Below are positions 55,476 to 64,000 of a stretch of DNA of 64,000 nt, piece by piece. The translations under genes were made by a program, and so were the position numbers. The DNA comes from Parelaphostrongylus tenuis (Eukaryota > Nematoda > Chromadorea > Rhabditida > Metastrongylidae), in assembly GCA_019055375.1 (NCBI GenBank), contig JAHQIW010007289.1:1-64000 (forward strand), given 5' to 3'. Within the stretch, counting starts at the first letter, position 1. Every line of letters begins with the position of its first letter. The notes below the pieces were generated by a model, which was given only the letters and a program-made list of their open reading frames with translations, had not been told where the DNA came from and searched no databases.

Positions 55476-56945
55476 TCTTCGTCACGCCAGTGTTCGCTAT
55501 CATTGTCATAGTCGTTGCCATCAATCAGTTTCACATTAAATTATTTTGCAATCTGGTTGGATCAACATAGCCATCGGAGTAACTGGACCGCTCTTTCTGT
55601 CAGCTTTTCTTGATCACTTCTTCGTTGATTAACGTCCTTATTAAGGAGCGCAACGCTCGTTGAATTAGTTTCTCTGAATTACTTGTTGAGGAGCATGGGA
55701 GCACGTTTATCTACAAGCAAACTGTCGGCGGGTTCTCATCAAATACTTTCTTGCCAACATCGTTTTACACGACTCTCTTCTGAGTGGGAGACTGTCTCTG
55801 TTACATCAATGTTCTCTACGACTCTGGTTGGACGTCAGAATACATTGCTTATTACAGTTCTTGTCATTACTAGTCATTTACATCACGTATTACCATCATG
55901 TCGATATCTTTATTGTTATTCGTCATACTGGTAGTGTTACTGTGTGAGTAAAGGTTTGATTACTCAAGTTTGAGGTTTAATCGACCGTGTGGAAACATCG
56001 ATATTCCACTCAGCCTTCCTCACAGCACACCGCTCAAATTAAGAACCTCACTTAGGGGTGTCCTTTTGCATAATGCTCTTATTGCTTGCTGGTGATTGTC
56101 GAATGGCAAAATTTTCTCCTCGTATAGAGTCCATCCCGTCATTAGTGGCCTTGCTTGCACCCTCACAGCCCGCTTTCACTAGTTGTGCGAATTCCAGAAT
56201 ATTCTTTGACTGTCTCTCATTCTCGCAATGCCTGTCCATAGTGGTGGTTTGATTCGGGCATAGGAGCTGGTGCAATTATCCCACTGTTATCTGTAACGCA
56301 ACGTTAGTTGTGAGCACAGCCGATTAACTATGCTCACGATAACACTCGCTCAAAGTATAGGTGGTCGTCCACAGGTACAGGCGTATTCTTGTGATGTTTA
56401 ACTCTACAAATTTTTCATCCATCTGTCGCCTCGATCATGGGCAGACCCCAGACAACGAGGCAAAATGGTTGCAAAACGGATTATTCACATAAGACTCTGT
56501 TGTGCATTCGGTGGAATTGCGATAGCGTCCTTTATTATGAGCTCTTGAAATCTAGAGAAACGGTCAATGCAGCACTATATCAACAACAACTTACTAGATT
56601 TATTCAAATCAGATATATTCTCATCCGGTGATAACTGTGTGTGTGTACGAGCATTATTGTAATCTTTGGAAAGCTACTGTCTAATTTATAGGAGTCAAAA
56701 GAGATAATTCTGAAAACCTACTTTAAACTTTTTTGGTGTTTGTCCGCTATCCGTGCCCTGTTTGAATCCCTTGAGGAAAACTCAATTCCTGGCTTTTGAA
56801 AAGGTTAAATAATCCTTAGCAGCTTTAATTGAAAGACCTCGAATGGGGTTTCTAATTTTCAAAGGGACTCCATTACTATTGCAAAACAGCGAAAACATGA
56901 TTTTGTTTCTCATCCAAGCATTTATTGCTAGGCAAGGGTATTTCT
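55476..56945. other. Unassigned DNA
   Basis: The minus frame 56048-56275 (75 codons, with ENERQSKNILEFAQLVKAGC) is protein-like but unrecognised. No repeat shared with other parts of the window. Confidence 0.3.
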
Positions 56946-57265
56946 TTATTTCAAGTGTTTTGTTAACCACGCTCAAATTTCAATATATCTCATAAATATT
57001 ATTTAAGCCAACATGTCATGTGGTGTGGTAATGGTCTCCTGTACAGCCCAATACACGTGTCTTGACCTTACAGTCTCGTCAGTGGGGCACAACCCCTCTG
57101 TCGTCTTTTAGTCTTCTAGTCAGTCCTCTCGGGAGCCCTGCCTTTACTATAAAGAGGCGACGACGAACGATTTACACTGCAAGTCAGGTATTATTACCAC
57201 TCAACATACAGTGTTGTGCACTATATTGCCTTTTGGCTGACACTTTTATAACATTGTATCTTTAC

Positions 57266-57338
57266 GCGTTAGGCGGGACTAGAACCCGCACCTCACTCTT
57301 TCCAGGAATGCGTGCTCTATCCGTTACACTACTGACGC
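57266..57338 (-). other. tRNA-like head, subfamily B
   Basis: Minus strand GCGTCAGTAGTGTAACGGAT, AGAGCACGCATTCCTGG, GCGGGTTCTAGTCCCGC, CTAACGC. Acceptor-like, anticodon-arm-like and perfect T-arm-like stems can all form, and the length of 73 is tRNA-like. It has a C where the conserved T before the anticodon should be, and it is part of a repeat, so it is not annotated as a tRNA gene. Confidence 0.8.
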
Positions 57339-57602
57339 CCATCTTACACATCGCTCTTTCTACGCTATAGCGCTCCTATCTGTCACCCGCCAGCCGTCAA
57401 CGGCGTGGCCCGGGTAGTCGATCTCGACATTGAACCCAGTCACACTGACAGATATTGGGTATTATAGATCAAATGATATTCTGTTTATTTAACCGCTTAT
57501 AACGGTGGTATGATGTTATAAATATATACCCATAGATGTAGAGCGATGTGCAAAACTGCAAATAGGTTCGCTATAGCGTAGAAAGGGCGATGTGTAAGAT
57601 GG

Positions 57603-57675
57603 GCGTCAGTAGTGTAGCGGATAGAGCACGCATTCCCTAAAAGAGTGAGGTACGAGTTCTAGTCCCGCCTGACGC
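57603..57675 (+). other. tRNA-like head, subfamily B
   Basis: GCGTCAGTAGTGTAGCGGAT ... CTGACGC, a perfect 7-bp acceptor-like stem. The T-arm 5' side is mutated (ACGAGTTCTAGTCCCGC). Confidence 0.78.
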
Positions 57676-57897
57676 GAAAGTTTTGCTCATCGCTCTACAT
57701 CTATGGGTATATATTTATAACATCATACCACCGATATAAGCGGTTAAATGAAAAGAATATCATTTGATGTATAATAACCAATATCTTTCAGCGTGACTGG
57801 GTTCAATGTCGAGATCGACTACCCGGGCCAGGCCGTTGACGGCTGGTGGCTGACAAATAGGTGAGCTACAGCGTAGAAAGAGCGATGTGTAAGATGG

Positions 57898-57970
57898 GCG
57901 TCAGGAGTGTAACGGATAGAGCACGCATTCCCGGAAAGAGTGAAGTGCGAGTTCTGGTCCCGTCTCACGC
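57898..57970 (+). other. tRNA-like head, subfamily B
   Basis: GCGTCAGGAGTGTAACGGAT ... CTCACGC. The A box is intact and the B box is GAGTTCTGGTCCC. Confidence 0.78.
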
Positions 57971-58024
57971 GAATGTTTTGCTCATCGCTCTACATCTATG
58001 GGTATATATTTATAACATCATACC

Positions 58025-58039
58025 ACCGCTATAAGCGGT
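58025..58039 (+). repeat. Tail hairpin of the tRNA-like element, subfamily B
   Basis: ACCGCT-ATA-AGCGGT, a 6-bp stem followed by TAAATAAA. Subfamily A has ACCGC-AAG-GCGGT at the same place (34453-34465 and 34745-34757), followed by CAAATAAA or CAAATAGA. The stem is kept while the loop and closing pair differ. Confidence 0.75.
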
Positions 58040-58095
58040 TAAATAAAAAGAAATATCAATTGTATCTTTCTTTTGAGCGCTTTATTAAGAAGAAA

Positions 58096-58585
58096 GGCAT
58101 TTCTTTAGGCATGTCTCAAGGATACCAACTATGTTATTGGTCACACCTCTCCTATCGACCTTTTTTTTATAGACCAGCTCCAATTGACATAATCTTATAA
58201 AGAGGCAGCATGTTTTAAGCTGTTAGATCTAGTGGTACAGGTTCTAGTAGTTCCTCCTATTGAGACTCATCAGTACCGCCTTCCCTTGGTTCAGTCGTTT
58301 CTCTGAGGGTAAATAATCCTTTACAAATGCACTATTATATTATTATTACTGGTTTCTCTGTAAAATTTCTCTATAAACTTTGAAAATTACCTGGTGTCGA
58401 TTCCTTTATAAAAGATTATTCAACTGCAGGGGATCGACTGGACCGTGGGAGGGTGGTACTGGGAGTCCCAATAGGACGAAACAGGTGCGTGTACATCACT
58501 GTACCTAACAGCTCAATGCATGTTACATCCTTGTGTAAATGGTTCTTGAAAAAACTTTCGTTGCGCTAGAACAGCCGAATGAAGA
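58096..58585. other. Unassigned DNA
   Basis: No gene or recognised repeat between the foldback and the RTE element. Confidence 0.4.
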
Positions 58586-58859
58586 TTCACTGGTATCATC
58601 TGCCGTCCTGTTGGTCGTCGAATGACTCGAGCGGGTACCAGTAACGCTTCAATTTTTCCCTATTACTTAAAAGAGTAGTCCAGTAGGTCTTTCTTGCCCT
58701 GGGAATTCTTTGAGCATCATATTTTTCTTTCAATCCTTTCGTGACGTGAAGAAATCGATCCATTGGGTCGGCGGTCTTGTTCTAGAACGCTTGTTATCGC
58801 GAGGAACCGAGCCGGTAACGGCTCTTGTCCATTGGTTGTCGTTGAAGCGCGTCACTTAG

Positions 58860-60340
58860 CTGGCTCACCTTAATGTTGATATCCTGGCGTGTAGAACGGC
58901 GTACCTGATCGTCGATCTTTGACGTAGATTGAAATATGAAATGCTTTCTCTCAAATGCGAGGTATGGGATACTCCTAGCATCGACCTTTCGACTGCGCGT
59001 TCGATAACGCCAAGTGATCTTTCATCCTGTTTACGTAGCGACCAGGTTCCTGCTGCATACATTAGGGCAGAGATACTCGTCGAGTCGAGAAGTTGGGCAC
59101 AATGTCGGATGTACTTTGTTCTCTTCACTACATGTTCAATGCTCTCAAGCGTTCCCAATGCCGCTCGTTTCCTCTTGCTCAACTGTGGAGATAGGTTTTT
59201 TATTATGTTGATTTCGAGACCAAAGTAGACGTAACTGGAGCATTTGGAGATTTTCTTTCCATTGAGCGTGAATGTGGCATTCAAAACCCATTCGTTCTTT
59301 GTGAACATCGTTTTCGTTGGATTTACTTCAAGACCAATCTTTCCATAGGCGTTGTTGAACTCGAGCAGCATTGGTTTCGCTTGGTTGATTCTTGGTGTTA
59401 TGAGGACGATATTTTCAGCAAGGCGAAGATGGTTTGATTCTTGGCGGTCGATATTCGCTCCAACGTCGTCTTTTTCTGATGTTTGCGTGACGTTTTGGAG
59501 GCCGGTAGCGAATAATTTTCACAAAATTGTATCTTCTTGCCGAAGCCCTCTTCTTGTGACGATAGCAATATTGTTGGAGAATGGTGCCAATTTGGTTACA
59601 AAATTTTCGTATAACTCACGAAGGATCGTTGTGTACCGAGTAGGGACGCCCTGGTTATCCAGAGCCTGTGTAACCGCTTCTGTTCCATTGAATTAAGGGT
59701 TTTTTCTAATCAATGAAGGTGAGGCGAAGCGGTAGTTTGTACTTTTGTGGGAACTTCAATGGATATTGTGATCGTGTGGATGTGGTCTATGGCACTCAAT
59801 CATCTTCGCAACCCTGCTTGTTAGCATGGCTGTCCTTCATGCAATGTTCTGTCAATCTTATTCGAGATGACTCGGGTTAAGAGTTCATAGACAACGGACA
59901 TCAAGTAGATTGGATGATAGTTGTCTATGTCCTGAAGAACTCCATTTTTGAACAGCAATGCCACATTGCTGGTTTTCCATTCATTGGGAACCTTATATTC
60001 AGGCAGTGAACAAGTGAAGAGCCGAGCCAGGGTGTTCATGGTAACTGGAGGAAGGTTCCCGGGTGTTCTGATCTAATTCTGTATGGGTCGAGTGCTGTTC
60101 TGCTCTTCACCGACTATACAGTATGTCGGATTTTGGAAGGGAGACTGATGGAACGACAAACTCGTCCATTTTCACTTTATATGGCGGTAAGGAGACATGG
60201 CTAACGAGGAGATTCGAGTAGTAGTAGTGAGTGATTTTCTCCATTGCCATTCCGGAAATTGCAAGTGCTCCGTCAGGGCATCGAAGTGCAGTCATAATGG
60301 TCTATAGTTAACGAAGCTTCGCTAGGCTTTGCGGGTGCTC
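58860..60340 (-). pseudogene. RTE reverse transcriptase, broken, catalytic motif lost
   Basis: The N-terminal part of the palm is in the minus frame 60039-59821 (72 codons): PEYKVPNEWKTSNVALLFKN and NYHPIYLMSVVYELLTRVIS, the blocks where the family has W..S....L.KKG and NYRPI.L. The FADD active site is changed to LAEN (LRLAENIVLITPRINQA at about 59440-59390), so both catalytic Asp are lost. The frame 59371-58865 (168 codons) covers the thumb: NAYGKIGLEVNPTKTMFTKN, YVYFGLEINI, KRKRAALGTLESIEHVVKRT and ERAVERSMLGVSHTSHLRES. Beyond its stop the C-terminal blocks continue in other frames to about 58640. The order matches the 6.2-kb fragment. Confidence 0.88.
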
Positions 60341-60639
60341 GTTCCAGCTTCTGCGGCCCCTAAGTGCTGCTCATCTCATTTGAGGCCTACTTTCATGACT
60401 TCTCTGCGGCGTTTCGCAAGTTCGGACGTATGCTTTCGGTTACCTGTGGCTAGTGCGATTCCACGTTGGCGCATCAGCTCAAGTGTCTGCACAGACATGT
60501 GTCTCTTCGTGACTTAAGGACTATCGGTCTTCATAGCGCTAGCATGAATTTATTCAACGAGTCGATCGTATTCTTCGTCAATGTCGCCGACAACGGTATC
60601 TTTTCAAGAGCCGACTAATGGTTTGAATAAATCCCAGTT

Positions 60640-61410
60640 TATGGTAGTTCCATGACTTCATGGCTTAAATTTAGCGGCTTCCTCTCCTTTCCGCGAAAAA
60701 CGGAATGTTGTTGATCCGTGTAGAACTTAGGAGCAACAGCGATATCGGTCAGACAAGACCTTCTATTTCCTATGAATGTGGTCTATTTCGTTATGGTACT
60801 CTCTATTGATAGACTCCCACGCCTATCGTTGAGAGTGAGGCTTTTGGAATTGTTTTCACCATGAATGGTTTGGGTCGTCATGATGAATTCAGATAGCCTC
60901 TCACACTGTTCATTCCATTCCAGTCCACGGGTTCCAATTTGACGTTCTTCAAACGTTCTTCCCTGCCCAATTTTTGCATTGAACTCTCCAACAATGACTT
61001 TGGGGGTATACGGTCTTCTCTGAAAAATTTTTCAAGGTCTATGTAAGCGCTCCGATTTTGTCTTCGTCATAGTTGATGTTGGGCGCGCAGGCAACGAAGA
61101 CGATCGAAGCCGGCATTGATCCATGTCGTTTCAACCACAGTCGTCCGACAGGGCTTGTTAGTTGTTCAAATGAATCGAGGTTCACGGCCAAAAGTTTGTC
61201 GAAGACGTCAGCGACGTCGGACCTTCTGCAATCGCATGTTCATAGAAACAGCTCTTCTCCGGTGCCATAAACAGAGTGAAAAGATTGGCGTCTTCTCGTC
61301 TCAATTGAGTCAGTGACGTCGTATCTTATCATCCATGCTTGATCAGTAGATCTGCTATAGCGGATTTGTGAGTAAGTGTTTGTTCATTATAGGTACAGAT
61401 CGTCATTTTA
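60640..61410 (-). pseudogene. RTE endonuclease domain, heavily frameshifted
   Basis: The start is visible at about 61405 (ATGACGATCTGTACCTATAA, giving MTICTYN). Downstream pieces in changing frames include YIDLEKFFREDR (about 61040-61005), SLLESSMQKLG, and EIDHIHRK (about 60790-60765, with the conserved D-H motif near the end of the domain). The aligned relic at 31439-32050 helps to identify the parts. Upstream minus-strand frames such as 61889-61644 lie in the 5' leader and are not part of the domain. Confidence 0.8.
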
Positions 61411-61419
61411 GTCCGTTTA

Positions 61420-61910
61420 GATTTTGGCAGCCTAGTTTGGCGCTGAGATTTCAGCAGCCTCTCTGTACTCATCCAACCTGGCGTTGATGAACTCGGGGCT
61501 CTTTCGGGGCCAGAGGATAAGGCCCATATTTATTGCTATTCTTAGCATTTTGATACTCAGCGCATAGCTCGCCAGGCTCCAGGACGTGGGGGCTGGGTAC
61601 TCACGAGTAGCTTGCCAGTCTCTCTCGAGAGAGCGGTGGGGAGCTAATTTGTTGGAGGCGCTGCTAACCGCCTCCCATGTACTTCCCAGCTCCTTGATTG
61701 CAGGCTTTTGGCAGACTTGACTCGTGGAGATAGAGTTTCGTCAAATCGGCGCTGCAAAAGCAGGGAACTTATGCCCTCATCTACCTGCGTCTCTGGGAAG
61801 CACGCGACCGCTTCTGGTTCGCATTGAGTTTCCCAGTCACCGCCTGGGGAGAGCCGCGTGTCCTCGCGGCAACCGGTGGGGTCCCTCAAGGAGTCAAGTT
61901 GTGGAAAGAA
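61420..61910 (-). other. 5' leader region of the RTE element
   Basis: GC-richer than its surroundings and continuous with the endonuclease start. It includes GTCTCTCTCGAGAGA-type and CCTCCAACAAATTAGC words. It probably holds the internal promoter of the element (inference). The 5' end near 61910 is judged only from the change in base composition. Confidence 0.5.
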
Positions 61911-62445
61911 GATTAGGTTTGCAGATTAAAATCAGTTCTGTCATCCGCACCTTTTTGAATTCCTTGAGAAAACGGCCTTTTGCGTTTCTCAAGCTTTGTA
62001 TTTATTTATATCTCAAATCTCAAAAATTTCACGGTGCAATATACTTCCGATATGGCTTTATTGTTGCGCTGTAAGAGCAAAACAAAATTATGTCCTTTAT
62101 CGGATTTTTTTCGCTGGCCAATACTTTTCCTTCAATCGTTTAGCAGTAATTCGCTAGCTTAAACCTTGTCTGATTCCGATAATGTTGCTAAGGATTTGAA
62201 AAATACTTCTATTGCGTTAAGCCAAAAGAATGTTGAGTTTGGCGCAGCCCGACATCGAGATCAAACACCTCCTTTTGCCGCTGAGACACCCTGTATAATA
62301 TATATAATACGTAAGATCAATCGCATAGTATATATAACTGATGTAATAGCCGTTAGCCAAGTAGGCGGAAATCGACATTAGTCACTTTTGCGTAGAGCGT
62401 AATTAAACTCGCCCTCGATACTACTATATGTGGGGGTAAAGACAC
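61911..62445. other. Unassigned AT-rich DNA
   Basis: Short frames only. The word GAGACACCCTGTATAATATA near 62283 resembles ends of some DNA transposons, but no partner end was found. Confidence 0.35.
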
Positions 62446-62447
62446 CG

Positions 62448-62518
62448 TACAAGAGATTGCTTCACAAGAAAGGCACCGTGCTACTCATGATGCGGAAAGG
62501 CTGAAACATGTATCTTGC
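62448..62518 (+). repeat. Dispersed repeat with AAAGGCACCGTGCTACT
   Basis: AAGAGATTGCTTCACAAGAA, AGGCACCGTGCTACTCATGA and GGCTGAAACATGTATC. It is the best preserved copy of the short family also seen at 8.8, 49.5 and 50.4 kb. Confidence 0.5.
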
Positions 62519-62519
62519 A

Positions 62520-63330
62520 CGTTATAAATAGCCATAGCGGACCTCATAGAAGGCCTAAACTTTGGTATCAAGATGTATTATATATTGAATTATTCAATCA
62601 ACATTTCCTCTATCTAAATGAAAATCGTCCAGCTGATCTATTCTGTAAGAATTATGAAAATTCCGCAAACCGTAAGTCTTCAAAATTTAAATCGGAATCG
62701 CCAATAAAACCGTCTGCATAAGGATTGCGTGACATGGCTATCGCATCAGTGGAGATGAGACTGCATCAGTTATGCGTCAAAATACCTAGTCTTTCAGAAA
62801 GCACTGAAGCATTGTAGATTAAGGATCAAAGAAATAATAGTAGGAATGTCTCAATGATGAAATGGTCACGCAATTCAGATTTATTTATGTGACAGCAAAT
62901 GTTATGGTTTTCCAGGTCAGAAGTTGAACAGTAGGCTTTCTTCAATGGGGAGACATTTTGAGTGCTTTAGAATGGATTTTTGCTAGCTATCGAGAATGAT
63001 AACTGAATATTTGAAAATGTTGTTTGCGGCTAGAGTGATATGTAGACAATATTTCCTAGACTCAGTCAGCTCCTTAGAAGATATGTACCAACTAACTTCT
63101 AATTGTTACAAAAAAGGAAAGCTTTTTTTGGTCAGCTGAATGCCTAGCTGAGATATTAGTTATATTCATTGTCATCATGGCAACAATGTTGGTTTTCATC
63201 TACATCGGCAAAAAAATTGAGTCATTTTTATAGTTTTTTCTGAACCCATAGCATTATGCTCATTGGGAAGTGTTGATGAAGAGGAACGCTGACTGATAAC
63301 ACATGATAGCCTGATTTTAGCATGAATTTG
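62520..63330. other. Unassigned AT-rich DNA
   Basis: No frame above 70 codons outside the low-complexity tract that follows and no recognised element. Confidence 0.4.
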
Positions 63331-63862
63331 GAGGGAAAGAAAAAAAAAAGAAAAAAAAAATAGGAAAAATAAGAGGAGGAATAGAAAAGATAAATAAGAA
63401 TACAGAAAAGATAAAGTCAACATAAAATAGGGAAAGAAGGAAAGGGACATGAATAAAGGAACTTGGTAGAAAAAAAAAAATAAACGAGCAGCGAAAGATG
63501 GGAATAGACAAAAAGAAAGAAGAATAGAGAACGAATAACAAAATAAAAAATGAAAAACAAAAAAAATAAAAAATAAAAATAATAAAGATAAAAAAAATAA
63601 CCCGAATATGACACAAAAAGAGAAATAGAAAGAAAGGAAGAAAAGAAATACAAAAAAAGGAAGAAAATGAATAAAAAATAGGAATAAAATGAGAGAATAG
63701 AAAATAAACATGGAAGAATAACAAATAAAATGGAAGTAAGAGAAATAAACATAAAAGAAGAAAATAAAAATGGAAAAGGAAAAAGAAATATGAAAAAAAA
63801 AAAGGAAATAATGGGAATCTAGAAATAAGAAAGGACGGAAAGAAAGACATAAATAATACAAG
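63331..63862 (+). repeat. Purine-rich low-complexity tract
   Basis: About 530 bp made almost only of A and G on the plus strand (runs of AAAAAAAA broken by GGAA, GAAAG, AATA). C is nearly absent. The Phe-rich frames on the minus strand (up to 251 codons, 63196-63951) are products of this bias and not genes. Confidence 0.9.
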
Positions 63863-64000
63863 AATAACCCTATTAGTTGCATATGATACAATCTGGCTTG
63901 GAGGCACTTTTGCAAAACTTTTGAACACACCAAAAAAATCAAGTATAGCACTAGGCGTCCACCACTATTTAAGCAGACAATTGCCAGGTGATGGGTTTTC
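63863..64000. other. Unassigned right edge
   Basis: Nothing recognised before the window ends. Confidence 0.4.

Larger units (their letters stand above)
57264..58058. mobile_element. tRNA-like element array, subfamily B, three heads
   Basis: A 795-bp insertion flanked by the perfect 11-bp direct repeat ATTGTATCTTT (57253-57263 and 58059-58069). Layout: head on minus (57266-57338), leader and tail on minus to about 57560, then head (57603-57675), tail, leader, head (57898-57970) and tail with terminal hairpin on plus. The two plus heads are 295 bp apart, giving the unit length. So it combines an inverted junction and a tandem dimer, as at 34.2-34.8 kb but independently inserted and of another subfamily. 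Confidence 0.85.
56950..58095. mobile_element. Foldback element, family F1, copy 3, split by a tRNA-like array
   Basis: TTAACCACGCTCAAATTTCA, TTTAAGCCAACATGTCATGT, CAGTCTCGTCAGTGGGGCAC and CTCTCGGGAGCCCTGCC (56955-57140) match copy 2 at 21019-21190 in order. The sequence goes on to ACTTTTATAACATTGTATCTTT at 57243-57263, is interrupted by the tRNA-like array, and resumes at 58059 with ATTGTATCTTTCTTTTGAGC and GCTTTATTAAG. Copy 2 has the equivalent join unbroken (TACACCTTTCCTTCGAGTGC at 20990-21010), which confirms the insertion. Confidence 0.78.
58590..61910 (-). mobile_element. RTE-type non-LTR retrotransposon, near full length, inactive
   Basis: About 3.3 kb on the minus strand, running from a GC-rich 5' region (about 61910-61420) through endonuclease (about 61410-60640) and reverse transcriptase (about 60340-58860) to the 3' tail (near 58590-58640, with GGTACCCGCTCGAGTCATTC on the minus strand). 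The order and length fit a complete RTE element. Every domain is interrupted by frameshifts or stops. Shorter fragments of the same family are at 6240-6905, 31439-32050 and 33785-33890. Confidence 0.88.

Noticed and set aside
57266..57970. Three functional tRNA genes
   Set aside because: The cloverleaf folds are good, but the heads sit in a repeated unit with conserved leader and tail, occur many times in the window with the same flanks, and lack the conserved T before the anticodon.
61644..61889. 81-codon minus-strand protein upstream of the RTE endonuclease
   Set aside because: Lies in the 5' leader of the RTE element, and no conserved domain was seen. Treated as leader sequence.
62275..62300. 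DNA transposon end with GAGACACCCTGTATA
   Set aside because: No matching inverted end or transposase fragment was found nearby.
63196..63951. 251-codon minus-strand frame, rich in Phe, Leu and Ser, resembling a multi-pass membrane protein
   Set aside because: It is the complement of a purine-only simple tract. All three minus frames are open there and give similar Phe-rich products, so it is a composition artefact.

Overview
This window looks like repeat-rich, gene-poor nuclear DNA of a parasitic nematode, most likely a strongylid such as a hookworm. The basis is the mix of mobile elements: an RTE-type non-LTR retrotransposon with the C-terminal RWAGHV / DNRWTRAV / GRPPTRW blocks, Penelope-like elements with GIY-YIG endonuclease remnants, a BEL/Pao LTR retrotransposon, and tRNA-derived short repeats. 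The order is inferred from remembered similarity of these families; no database was searched. The DNA is AT-rich with no long open frames outside repeats, and I could not recognise one intact host gene. No bacterial features (operons, ribosome binding sites, CRISPR, plasmid functions) are present.

Layout. (1) 1-6232: an uninterrupted satellite of about 34.8 monomers of about 179 bp. It has higher-order structure: a 13-monomer block repeats at 2326 bp, and a 4-monomer sub-block was amplified later. (2) 6240-6900: the 3' end of a degenerate RTE element abutting the satellite. (3) 6.9-14.1 kb: mostly unassigned AT-rich DNA with a GA microsatellite and short dispersed repeats. (4) 14.1-15.35 kb: a tRNA-like element and a foldback element. 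(5) 16335-24559: a complete but dead BEL/Pao retrotransposon, with two LTRs, a 5-bp target duplication, and gag, protease, RT/RNase H and integrase remnants. A second copy of the foldback family is inserted in its pol gene. (6) 24.9-34.0 kb: relics of Penelope-like and RTE elements and a second tRNA-like repeat. (7) 34.2-40.4 kb: tRNA-like elements in tandem and inverted arrangement, one of them nested in a roughly 1.7-kb foldback element. (8) 40.4-56.9 kb: unassigned DNA with scattered foldbacks, Penelope endonuclease fragments and possible isolated exons. (9) 56.95-58.09 kb: another foldback copy split by a 795-bp tRNA-like array. (10) 58.59-61.91 kb: a near full-length but broken RTE element on the minus strand. 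(11) 62-64 kb: unassigned, ending in a purine-only tract of about 530 bp.

The most interesting item is the tRNA-like family at 14.1, 32.4, 34.2-34.8, 38.45, 39.05-39.5 and 57.26-58.06 kb. Each unit combines a cloverleaf-like head with A and B boxes, a leader that folds into an 11-bp stem, and a tail with a short hairpin. Two diverged subfamilies keep these stems through paired changes. Copies occur as tandem and inverted multimers flanked by direct repeats of 9 to 15 bp, which fits a retroposed SINE-like element with an unusual multimeric architecture. The nesting gives a relative history: BEL insertion, then foldback insertion into BEL; and foldbacks at 38.6 and 57 kb, then tRNA-like insertions into them.
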